From contig CANGVO010000040.1 of the NCBI GenBank assembly GCA_947457445.1, positions 1 through 7,801 on the forward strand: a stretch of DNA of 7,801 bases. The letters run 5' to 3'. Position numbers and translations under genes: made by a program. This document shows positions 1 through 7,414 of this stretch, one piece after another; position 1 is the stretch's first letter; every line of letters starts with the position of its first letter. Under the pieces are notes generated by a model. That model did not search any database, was not told the DNA's origin, and saw nothing but the letters and a program-made list of their open reading frames with translations. Origin of the DNA: Actinomycetota bacterium. Lineage in GTDB: Bacteria; Actinomycetota; Actinomycetes; Nanopelagicales; Nanopelagicaceae.

Positions 1-3000
1 GTTACTTCATATTCCTTAGAAGATTGGCAACATCCTCCTGGCAAGTACATTGACAAAGTTCCGTCTGAGTCGATGCGTTGTCCCCATGACCATTCGCCGT
101 TTGTAACGTTATAAACATTGGCATAGCCCCAAGATACGGATCCATATTGTCCGAAACTCCATGATGCAATATTTCCAGGAGTCGCTCCATTTGCTGGTTC
201 ACGCACAAGTGCCTTGAAGTTAGGCTCCTGCAAGGTCATGCTATAGAAGTTCGAATTGGATATTGATTCTGTTGCAACTAGCGCGTTGCTTCGCTTTTCA
301 TACAGAGTTACAACATCTGCACTATTGACAAGAGCCTTGTATTGCTTGCGTACGCTCTTACTTGTCCCATCCCAAGGTTCATTAACCGTAATTGTGTATT
401 CCTTGTTTGTGGCTCCGCAGCAACTTCCCTTTAGATAAATACCGAAAGTGCCGCTGGACGTTAGTGAAGCCCCAGGTATCCACTCGTTATCAGTCTCATT
501 TCTTATTTCAATCCAGGTATTTGCGATAGAGGCTTTAGTTACGGGATCTCTGACAATTCCTTTGAAGTTTGGTTGCTTTAAAGCAACTGTTGTCCGGAAA
601 ATGCCAGCAGTTGTTTGATTTGCAACCTGAGCAGCGTCGAGTGAACTTGTTGTGGAAACATAAGGTTGAATTGCGTCGTACTCTTGTGGGACGTGCACCT
701 GAATATTCATAGGACCTGACAATTGATCGCTATACATCGAAGCAACACCATTAGAATTCGTTGCACCATAAAAATACCGTTGTCCATTGGATTGATTTAC
801 GTTTACCCACGAACCAATTGATGGATTGGTACCGGCCGTTACAGTCACTTCAATATTTGGCACCGGAAAGTTGATTACCTTATTAGTACCACTTGTGCCC
901 AATAGGGCTTCGATAGCAGTCTTTCCTCTAACCATGAGCTCTGGATAAAGTCTTTGGTTCCAGTCGTTAGCCCACAATTGTGAATCAGCGTTAAGAGTTA
1001 CTGTCGATGGCAACTTAAGCGCCCATTGACCCTGTTCGTTTGAGTTGGTGCACCAGCCGTAGCCACCTTTATAAACGGTGCTATATCCGGATAAGCAAAT
1101 ACTGGCGTAAGGGACCACTGTGCTTGAATCTGGGCTCTTTATTACGCCTGACCAAGTTGGAGTCGTCAGCTGTACAACTAAATTATTTGCTGTTGACCCT
1201 GCAGGCGTAGATGTAACGGTGCCGGATTCATTTACAACAACATCACCAATGTATTCGCTATTTGAGTAAGCAATTGAACCCCAAGGAGCTCGTGCAAATA
1301 TCTTGTAGCTACCCTTTTCCAGATTGAACGACCACTTACCGTCTAGATTTGTATTGGTTGAGTATTCGCCCTTTTCTTGAAGGGTTACAGCATCAACGGC
1401 CACTACATTGACATCCGAAATAGCAGTTGAACTATCAGGTGAGCGAACCTGACCACTCAAATTTGGTGATCCGAATTCAAGGACCGTGAAACCTCCAGAA
1501 ACACTCGATCCGAATCCGGTCACAGTATTGGTTGCCACCCCAGCAGTGGATTCAACAACTAGTTTGTATTTTTTCGCAGAAACGGTGGTGGAGGAATTCT
1601 CGCGAGAAGGATGCAATATAAGGTCATAAGTACCCGGGTCAATTATGTTCAAAGCCGCTACGCCCGAGGAGTTAACATATGGATTTTCAATCCACATTCC
1701 GTTTTGCTGAACGGACAAATGATAAAACGATGTGAAATCCGCACTTCCGGCAACTTTAGCTTTGAGCTTTATTGCGGGCGTGGCAAGTCTTATCTTTCCA
1801 AAATCTTTCGTAAATGCAGTAAGAGATTCGGGTGCAACCACGAATGAAGATGTGTAACCAGTTGCAACGTCAGAATTTCCATATGGTCTTGCAGTGATGC
1901 GGTAAGTTCCTGCTTCTTTTATCGACAATCCAAAATTTCCATCTTGATCAGAGCTGGCGCCAGCGTAGTTATACCAACGATCAGTCGAACTAGAAGTCTT
2001 ATCAAAGTATTTTTCAGACTTTTGGAGCATAATCTCAAGCCAATCGATTCTAGAGATATTGCTGCCATCTGGTGCGACTATCTGTCCAGAAAGGTTCGCC
2101 TTTCCAGCTGAAAGCACATATCGAGCGCCGGTCAGTGGAATAACAGTTGTCCCATCACGGATAGTCGGAACGCCACCCGCATCCACGGTAACGATGTATT
2201 CCTTGCGTACCAATGCTGGATTATCCCATGCTTCAACAACTATGACCGATTGTGTATTGGGTTCTAGATTTGCATTCACTTTTCCATCGGCTGATGACCG
2301 TAAATCAAAATGTTGATAGAAATTATTTTGTTTACTATAGATATAAAGTGCTGCACTTTTTAGCGGAGACCCGTCCACAGGATTGGTAATTGTGAGAGGT
2401 AAGTTTCCTTCTTTTAATGAAACTTTGTAATTACTTATTTCGCTGCCATAACCTGAATTCAAAGTATTTGATAACTGGTTATTACTGTTTACATAAATGT
2501 AATCACTAAAGGTATTTGCATACTCCGAAATCTGACGTGGTGTTACTGCTACGCGATATTTGCCAGGCTCAAAAAGATTAAACCCAAATTTGGTATTCCA
2601 TGGATTTAGGTATCTACTTTCAGTTCGGTTGATATTTCCATTTAAATCTGTGTATTCGAGCTCAACTATTGCACTTTGAGTTTCAGAGAAGGTTATTGGA
2701 GTTGTGCCGTCGGTGTGATACAGAGATCCCGTCAAATTTGGTTTTGTAGGGTGAAGGATAAATCGGCTCGCGGACACGGTTGCACTTTCCACGGATACAA
2801 CGTCGGAATTATCGACGCTGACTTTAAAGACTTTTGAGGTGTTGAGCTCGCCACCATCTATGCGTGCTTCATAAGTTCCAGGTGAAAGATATGCGCTGCC
2901 AAGTCCATCCTCGTTTACGCCAGATCCAAAGCAAGACTGTTTTCGGTTTTTTGGATTTTCAAAGGCGGTACTGCATACGCTCATCCATGTATTCACCAGA

Positions 3001-4322
3001 GGTGTTGTCATATCGTATGGATCAACTATTTTGTATTTGAAATTTGCCAGGTTAAGTGGCAATTTGAAAGTGGAATCAGCCAATGTTGGACCAGCGCTAT
3101 TTATCGTAATGCCGGAACTGGTTCTTGTTAGTTCAAAATATTTCTTACCGTAAGTGTCGTTATTATTTGCACTGAGGCCTAGTCTGAATGTTCCAATGGG
3201 AACGGACATTCCAATTGTTACAGAATCTATTTTGACCCACCCAGAATCCACCCAGTCCCAATATGTTCCACTTCCGTCGCTGTATTGTTTTTGTAGTTCG
3301 ATATTTGGAGAGATGCGAAGCGGGAGAGCGGTGTTTGGATCTGAGATTTGAAAACGCAGATTCAGCGGTTTAAGAACCAGGTCAAAGACTCGAGATGTCG
3401 ACGGCGCGGAATTACCCAGTTCGTCTGTAATTGTCACGGAGCCATTTCTAATTAGAATTGTATAGTTAGTTGAAATTTGTTTAGTACCTGATGCAGGGAA
3501 GACTGAAAGTCCATATTTTCCATCAGGTAGCGTTAAATTGCCTTTTGATGATGGAACAAAAGAATATAAATTAGATTCAAGGGCTGGAACATAGAGGTTG
3601 TAATTGGCGTTTACTAGATTGCCCGCTAAATCCTTGACGACAAAGCCGAATGTCGGGGTGCCTGGATTCACCTTTAAGGAAACATTTAAAGTTGAGGTGT
3701 AGGTACCGGTTTCTGTAGCACTTAACTTGCCAGTGCGATCCACCCATATGTTTCCGGCGGTGACTGAGCCCAGCGTAAGTGAATTTTCAAATTGCACTGT
3801 AATTTCATATTTTTTAACAGTTAAATCATCATCGTTCCATAGTTGCGTAGCCCAAGAATCTTCCCCGGCTCTCATGGCGGTACTTCCAACTTGGTACCAC
3901 TTCGCTCCGCTGCTGGTTAGTCGCCAGAAATGTAAAGAAGCAGTGACCCCCTCTGGAAGTACAAATGGTGTCCCATCAGTATTAATCAAATTGCCAGAAA
4001 TGTTTCCTTGCTTTAATTTAACTGGAAATACATTAGAACTATCTGCCGTTATAGGAGTTCCATCGTAGTTAAATAGCTTGTAGGAAGAACTTCCACCAGT
4101 GGTTACGTTTCTTACCTGATAATCCGCACACATTTGGCTGGTAATTTCATCTCCGGCTGGGCATACACCGAAATAACCTCCCCAATTCAAATCTTGCGAG
4201 GTTAAATGGATTCCAAAGGCGCCAGTTCTGATTGTTTCAAACGAAATCGTATTGGTGTAAATCAAGGATCTTGGTTTCGCTTCAGTTCCGTCTGCTTTTA
4301 AGATATTTACCCGTAAATTTGA
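1..4322 (-). repeat. Fourteen tandem ~105-residue protein modules
   Basis: Within the giant protein, module openings can be placed by eye at residues 131, 236, 353, 450, 556, 658, 769, 872, 979, 1083, 1185, 1285, 1381 and 1497. Spacing is 96-117 residues, mean about 105. Openings include PNLTGSLYHTDGT (658), ANLSGQIVAPDGS (872), PNLSGQVRSPDSS (1083), PNFKGIVRDPVTK (1381) and PNFKALVREPANG (1497). The strand before the end of each sandwich recurs as LPDGKYGLSV, FEPGKYRVAV, KEAGTYRITA and LEKGSYKIFA. Modules resemble each other at protein level but are strongly diverged in DNA, so this is an old array rather than a recent expansion. The last module runs off the window. Confidence 0.8.
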
Positions 4323-4712
4323 AGCCTTTAAAGTTACGTTAATGGTTTCGTCATCGAGATTTAGATTCTTGTTGTAAATCGCTTGCGTGAGATCTGATGC
4401 CGGAGGCTGGACGGCCAGATTGAGCCAGCTGACAGTGTCTGGAGCGATTACATCTGCCACTCCATTGGAATCGGTGACCACGATGGGTGAAAAGCCTGCA
4501 CTCTTAAAATTAGTACCTGTTTGATCGTCATATGACAATTGGACCTGAGCCCCGGCATATAGGTTTCCTGAGGAATCCCGAACAATAATCTTTTTACTAA
4601 TGACTGCCGGTGCGCTGCCCGCTGGCGTAGAAGTTGCAACCTGAAAGAGTGAAAGCGCAAGAATTGCCGCAAGCGATGACGCAATTTTCCGGCGGATTAT
4701 CAGCTTCTTCAT
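1..4712 (-). CDS. Giant secreted multi-module beta-sandwich protein (carboxypeptidase-regulatory-like repeats), 3' end outside window
   Basis: Translating the minus strand from the ATG at 4712-4710 gives an open frame of 1570 codons to the left edge with no stop, so the C-terminus is missing. Residues 1-34 form a signal peptide: a basic start (MKKLIIRRK), a hydrophobic core (LAAILALSLF) and a small-residue region near residue 32; the exact cleavage site is unclear. Residues about 35-130 are an Ig-like N-terminal domain with a TDSNGVA turn. From residue 131 on there are 14 modules of about 105 residues. Each typically opens with P-N-[LF]-x-G-x-[VI]-x-x-P-[DV]-G, has a central DGxFxL strand and a PGxY-x-[IL]-x-[VA] strand, and ends with FxLxL. 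This pattern resembles carboxypeptidase-regulatory-like or CNA-B-type beta-sandwiches (inference from motifs). A Shine-Dalgarno GAAGG (4724-4720) lies 7 nt before ATG, inside the end of the upstream gene, whose TGA overlaps this ATG. Likely an extracellular fibre or adhesin; ligand unknown. No catalytic motif, sortase signal or other anchor is seen in the visible part. Confidence 0.9.
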   Translation of the reverse strand, partial: MKKLIIRRKIASSLAAILALSLFQVATSTPAGSAPAVISKKIIVRDSSGNLYAGAQVQLSYDDQTGTNFKSAGFSPIVVTDSNGVADVIAPDTVSWLNLAVQPPASDLTQAIYNKNLNLDDETINVTLKASNLRVNILKADGTEAKPRSLIYTNTISFETIRTGAFGIHLTSQDLNWGGYFGVCPAGDEITSQMCADYQVRNVTTGGSSSYKLFNYDGTPITADSSNVFPVKLKQGNISGNLINTDGTPFVLPEGVTASLHFWRLTSSGAKWYQVGSTAMRAGEDSWATQLWNDDDLTVKKYEITVQFENSLTLGSVTAGNIWVDRTGKLSATETGTYTSTLNVSLKVNPGTPTFGFVVKDLAGNLVNANYNLYVPALESNLYSFVPSSKGNLTLPDGKYGLSVFPASGTKQISTNYTILIRNGSVTITDELGNSAPSTSRVFDLVLKPLNLRFQISDPNTALPLRISPNIELQKQYSDGSGTYWDWVDSGWVKIDSVTIGMSVPIGTFRLGLSANNNDTYGKKYFELTRTSSGITINSAGPTLADSTFKLPLNLANFKYKIVDPYDMTTPLVNTWMSVCSTAFENPKNRKQSCFGSGVNEDGLGSAYLSPGTYEARIDGGELNTSKVFKVSVDNSDVVSVESATVSASRFILHPTKPNLTGSLYHTDGTTPITFSETQSAIVELEYTDLNGNINRTESRYLNPWNTKFGFNLFEPGKYRVAVTPRQISEYANTFSDYIYVNSNNQLSNTLNSGYGSEISNYKVSLKEGNLPLTITNPVDGSPLKSAALYIYSKQNNFYQHFDLRSSADGKVNANLEPNTQSVIVVEAWDNPALVRKEYIVTVDAGGVPTIRDGTTVIPLTGARYVLSAGKANLSGQIVAPDGSNISRIDWLEIMLQKSEKYFDKTSSSTDRWYNYAGASSDQDGNFGLSIKEAGTYRITARPYGNSDVATGYTSSFVVAPESLTAFTKDFGKIRLATPAIKLKAKVAGSADFTSFYHLSVQQNGMWIENPYVNSSGVAALNIIDPGTYDLILHPSRENSSTTVSAKKYKLVVESTAGVATNTVTGFGSSVSGGFTVLEFGSPNLSGQVRSPDSSTAISDVNVVAVDAVTLQEKGEYSTNTNLDGKWSFNLEKGSYKIFARAPWGSIAYSNSEYIGDVVVNESGTVTSTPAGSTANNLVVQLTTPTWSGVIKSPDSSTVVPYASICLSGYSTVYKGGYGWCTNSNEQGQWALKLPSTVTLNADSQLWANDWNQRLYPELMVRGKTAIEALLGTSGTNKVINFPVPNIEVTVTAGTNPSIGSWVNVNQSNGQRYFYGATNSNGVASMYSDQLSGPMNIQVHVPQEYDAIQPYVSTTSSLDAAQVANQTTAGIFRTTVALKQPNFKGIVRDPVTKASIANTWIEIRNETDNEWIPGASLTSSGTFGIYLKGSCCGATNKEYTITVNEPWDGTSKSVRKQYKALVNSADVVTLYEKRSNALVATESISNSNFYSMTLQEPNFKALVREPANGATPGNIASWSFGQYGSVSWGYANVYNVTNGEWSWGQRIDSDGTLSMYLPGGCCQSSKEYEV

Positions 4713-4724
4713 TTCGAAACCTTC
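4709..4724 (-). promoter_or_regulatory. ATGA stop/start overlap with internal ribosome binding site
   Basis: The TGA of the 757-aa protein (4711-4709) and the ATG of the giant protein (4712-4710) share four bases. GAAGG at 4724-4720 is spaced 7 nt before this ATG and lies in the last codons of the upstream gene. This is the classic layout for translational coupling and it fixes the start of the giant gene. Confidence 0.85.
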
Positions 4725-6982
4725 AGTCTAATTAGTTGCGACGATTTGCCTGCGGTTAGCTGAATTGAATAGATGCCTGGCTTCGTAAATTTCAAAACAG
4801 GTAACTTAATCCCCGAAGATTTTGTGAGAGTTCTTTTGAACAATGAAATGTTTGATCCATTTGGAAGTATTGCCTTAGCAAAGATCGGAGTTTTTGCAGG
4901 CATATTTTTCGCGGTTGCCATAAAACTCGCTCCAATCTTGAGCGTTACTAGCTGGGTCTTATTGGAAAATACTACTGTTCTACTTGGCTTGCTCGTCGAA
5001 ATCATCGTAAAAAACGGGTTTTTGGACGGTCCTGCAGGCTTAGCAGTGATGCTGGCAAGTGGTGAAGCACTTGGAGAGGGAAATGGAGAGGCTGGGGCAA
5101 TTGACTTGGTTGGCGTTGGGCTTGGAGTAATTTTTGGAATTGGAGGTGCGGCCTTTAATTTAATTTCAAATCGATTTGAACCTGAAATTGTGGAAACGCC
5201 TTCGATTGCAAATTTACCTTTTACTGCTTCACCGGTGTATTCAAGACTTGAATCAGTTATGCCAACAACGAAAACGAGAATTCGATATTTGCCTTCTGCA
5301 ACCTTAAGATCAATAACTCCATCCGTTTTCGAACATTGGCCAGCTGCCAATGTAGAAACTTTTTTAGTTAAATCATAAAGTTCAATACAAACTTCGCCAG
5401 GAAGTGCTTTGGTTGGATTTTCTCTATCCACCACTTTGAAGAGTGCTGGCGTATCTGCCTTAGCCTCTTCTGATGTTGCTGGCGCACCACCACCTCCACC
5501 GAAGAACCCGCCGGAAGAAGAATCAGTAACAGAGAACGAGCGCACCACATTTACTGCTGCTGCGTATTTGTTGTTGCCTGCCTGAGACGCGGTTATCGTG
5601 CAAGGTCCAGCCGCAGAAAATGTGACATTTGCACCAGAGATGGTGCAAACCCCCGTGGTTGCAAAACTGATCGTAAGGGAAGCACTAGATGATGCTGTCG
5701 CCGTAAAGGCTTCGGTGGTTGTCTTGGAAGCAATTACGGGGAAGTTAATTACCTGGGCAACTTTTTTAATTGTAAAAGTCTTCGTTGCAGATCCCGTTGC
5801 ATAGGTTGCATCACCTGGGGTTGTCGCTGTAATCGTGCAAGAACCTGACGCAACTGCAGTAATAACACCCGCTGAATAAGTACAAGCACCAGCCGGATTT
5901 CCATTCACGCTAAAGGTTGCCGTTCCGAAACTTGAACTGGCACCAACAACTACGGTGTCATCGACAAACACATCATCGCTCTTGGAAAGCGTGATTGTTG
6001 GAGTGTTATCAAGCAGGGTTGCACCTGCAATAGTCACCGAAGCAGATGCAGCAGATCTGGCACTTTCTCCAACAGCGTTCTTGGCCGTTACCTTAACTGT
6101 GTAGGTTCCGGGGGCAACCGAGGTCATATCGACAGATGTATTTGTGGTTGTTTTTGTCTGTGCGGTGACATCCGCGTTCGCGCTATTTATTAAGTAAACC
6201 TTGTATTCGGATATGGCACTGCCATTTGAATTGGTAGGCGCGCTCCAACTATTGCTTATTGTTGTGGCGTTTCCCGTTGAAGTTAACCCCGTCGGTGCAT
6301 CGGGCACATCCGCAGTTTTTACATCAGAGAAATCACTTGAAGCCGATTCGCCGTTGGAATTTACCGCCACAATTTTGAAGCTATAAGTCGTTCCATCGGT
6401 TAATCCCTCGACTGATTTAGTTGTCGCCGTGTCGGAGGCAGTTGTTGATATTCCTGTTGCTGTAATTTTGTAACCAGTCAGCGCCAAACCACCCGTGTTG
6501 GTGGGCGCAGTCCAAGTTAAAGTAACTTTCTTTACACCTGCGACCGCACTTACGACCGTCGGCTTATCAGGAATCGACTGTGTAAGAAAAGGTATGGCTG
6601 TAGCCGGAGTTTCCAAGGCGTCTTTCTTAGCCGTTACAACGACATCGTATGTAACACCTCCGGCCAGGTTTTCAACTATGGCATCGATTTTTGTATTTGA
6701 ACAAGGGCTACAAGCAATAGTTGTGCTGCCAGTTACTTTTCCCGTCGCCGTCGCTGAAACAATGTAAGCAATTGGCGCTGGGTGTGATCCGTCCACAACA
6801 GATGGAGTGAAAGAAACAGAGATCGCCGCCTTATCCATAGCCGATGAGGCAGTGGATGCATTAGAAATTGAAATATTGGTTGCAGGATTTGGCGCAGCTG
6901 CAAACGCGGATTCCACGGAGATGACCTGCAAAGAGGCAAGGGCGATTATGGAAGATGTGCCAAGCGCTATGTATCGCTTCAT
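4709..6982 (-). CDS. Secreted fibronectin-III / Ig-like repeat protein with P/S/T-rich stalk (757 aa)
   Basis: Residues 1-28 are a signal peptide with a good signal-peptidase I site (S-A-F-A before A29). About 30-135 is a divergent fibronectin-III-like domain (Y112, CSPC at 91-94). About 139-224 and 227-318 are two clear FN3 domains, each with a core W (157, 246), YK near 171 and 260, and a Tyr-corner-like strand ending NSNGES or NAVGES. About 328-405 and 408-486 are two Ig-like repeats with the C..CTITA pattern. Residues 490-500 are a Gly-rich hinge. About 510-610 is a carboxypeptidase-regulatory-like module like those of the downstream giant protein. About 612-655 is a Pro/Ser/Thr-rich stalk, and about 660-757 a final beta domain with TKPGIYSIQL. 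The ATG at 6982 has a strong Shine-Dalgarno (AAAGAGGTG, 7001-6993). No LPXTG motif or C-terminal membrane segment follows; the protein ends KVSK. It is first in an operon and overlaps the next gene by 4 bp. Probably an extracellular scaffold or adhesin subunit; the exact role is unknown. Confidence 0.92.
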   Translation of the reverse strand: MKRYIALGTSSIIALASLQVISVESAFAAAPNPATNISISNASTASSAMDKAAISVSFTPSVVDGSHPAPIAYIVSATATGKVTGSTTIACSPCSNTKIDAIVENLAGGVTYDVVVTAKKDALETPATAIPFLTQSIPDKPTVVSAVAGVKKVTLTWTAPTNTGGLALTGYKITATGISTTASDTATTKSVEGLTDGTTYSFKIVAVNSNGESASSDFSDVKTADVPDAPTGLTSTGNATTISNSWSAPTNSNGSAISEYKVYLINSANADVTAQTKTTTNTSVDMTSVAPGTYTVKVTAKNAVGESARSAASASVTIAGATLLDNTPTITLSKSDDVFVDDTVVVGASSSFGTATFSVNGNPAGACTYSAGVITAVASGSCTITATTPGDATYATGSATKTFTIKKVAQVINFPVIASKTTTEAFTATASSSASLTISFATTGVCTISGANVTFSAAGPCTITASQAGNNKYAAAVNVVRSFSVTDSSSGGFFGGGGGAPATSEEAKADTPALFKVVDRENPTKALPGEVCIELYDLTKKVSTLAAGQCSKTDGVIDLKVAEGKYRILVFVVGITDSSLEYTGEAVKGKFAIEGVSTISGSNRFEIKLKAAPPIPKITPSPTPTKSIAPASPFPSPSASPLASITAKPAGPSKNPFFTMISTSKPSRTVVFSNKTQLVTLKIGASFMATAKNMPAKTPIFAKAILPNGSNISLFKRTLTKSSGIKLPVLKFTKPGIYSIQLTAGKSSQLIRLKVSK

Positions 6983-6992
6983 AACCGTAAAA

Positions 6993-7001
6993 CACCTCTT
7001 T
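6993..7001 (-). promoter_or_regulatory. Strong ribosome binding site of the FN3 protein gene
   Basis: On the minus strand AAAGAGGTG precedes the ATG at 6982 by 10 nt. It is a good anti-Shine-Dalgarno match and supports this ATG, which is directly followed by a typical signal peptide. Confidence 0.75.
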
Positions 7002-7034
7002 GAGTTCCAAGCCCGTCAACAACCCGGCCCTCAG

Positions 7035-7040
7035 ATTCTA
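7035..7040 (-). promoter_or_regulatory. Candidate -10 element (TAGAAT) for the FN3/giant operon
   Basis: TAGAAT on the minus strand fits the TANNNT pattern of actinobacterial housekeeping promoters and would give a 5' leader of roughly 45 nt. No convincing -35 is present at 16-18 nt upstream (TAGATA at best), so this is a weak call. It is the best candidate I see in the 243-bp divergent region 6983-7225. Confidence 0.3.
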
Positions 7041-7115
7041 ATCGTGGCGGAGCCTCTTATCTAGGGGTGACTATTCAGAATTCATGGGTTAAGGACGGCT
7101 AGCGAGAAGATTTAT

Positions 7116-7127
7116 GAATATGTATTC
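7116..7127. promoter_or_regulatory. Short inverted repeat in the divergent intergenic region
   Basis: GAATA-tg-TATTC is a 5+2+5 palindrome about midway between the two divergent genes. It lies in AT-rich sequence upstream of both and could be an operator, but a 5-bp arm can arise by chance. No regulator gene is nearby. Confidence 0.2.
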
Positions 7128-7225
7128 TCACCGCATGGGAAAAATTCATTCGACATTTTTCTGTGCGAGAAAGTAAGCCATTAACGCGAAGCGTCTGGGC
7201 TTATCTGTGGTTAGGACTTTGAACC

Positions 7226-7363
7226 TTGAAAGCTAAAGCCAAGAACGGCTTTGCCCCCAAGATCTGCCAACGTTGCAACTTGGCCTTTGAATGGCGCAAG
7301 AAATGGGCACGCGATTGGGAGAGCGTTAAATACTGTTCCGAGAAATGCAAATCAAATAAGTAA
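7226..7363 (+). CDS. DUF2256 family small zinc-ribbon-like protein (45 aa, TTG start)
   Basis: The frame reads KAKAKNGFAPKICQRC, then F-E-W-R-K-K-W-A-R-D-W, then VKYCSEKCKSNK and a stop. This is the full DUF2256 signature as I know it: PKIC-x2-C, the W-R-K-K-W segment, then Y-C-S-x2-C. The four cysteines (C14, C17, C37, C41) suggest one bound metal ion, probably zinc. The family is widespread in bacteria and has no established function. TTG at 7226 is the only possible start: an in-frame TGA lies at 7220-7222 with a single codon between. AGGA at 7213-7216 is a Shine-Dalgarno 9 nt before it. The gene is transcribed away from the FN3 operon and is followed within about 25 bp by a terminator, so it is probably monocistronic. 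Confidence 0.88.
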   Translation: MKAKAKNGFAPKICQRCNLAFEWRKKWARDWESVKYCSEKCKSNK

Positions 7364-7385
7364 CCTTTTTGCAGTGTTAAAGCAA

Positions 7386-7411
7386 AAACCCGCAGTTTTA
7401 TCTGCGGGTTT
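7386..7411. terminator. Hairpin terminator downstream of the DUF2256 gene
   Basis: A perfect 10-bp stem, AAACCCGCAG (7386-7395) with CTGCGGGTTT (7402-7411), encloses a 6-nt loop. On the plus strand the T run is short (TTT, then CC). On the minus strand the stem continues into GGGTTTTTGC, so it may stop transcription from both sides. It starts 23 nt after the DUF2256 stop. Confidence 0.8.
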
Positions 7412-7414
7412 CCA

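Noticed and set aside
2..208. 68-codon minus-strand frame at the left edge
   Set aside because: It lies in a different frame from the giant gene, which stays open through this stretch with clear module motifs (GGCC..KEYEV). It is a shadow.
1..4322. Possible CRISPR or recent DNA tandem array
   Set aside because: The repetition is visible only at protein level with ~315-bp units of widely diverged DNA. There are no short identical direct repeats with spacers.
4709..4860. Sortase (LPXTG) or transmembrane anchor at the end of the 757-aa protein
   Set aside because: The last 50 residues are soluble beta-strand sequence ending KVSK, with no LPXTG-like motif, hydrophobic segment or charged tail.
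4773..5378. 201-codon plus-strand frame antisense to the FN3 gene
   Set aside because: It is fully antisense to the stalk, terminal domain and carboxypeptidase-like module of a convincing secreted protein. It has no ribosome binding site or recognisable domain, and its repetitive Gly/Ala/Val composition mirrors the codons of the real gene.
7014..7019. TTGACG on the minus strand as a -35 box
   Set aside because: A -10 at 16-18 nt would fall on the Shine-Dalgarno region (GGTGTT), leaving no TANNNT and no room for a leader.
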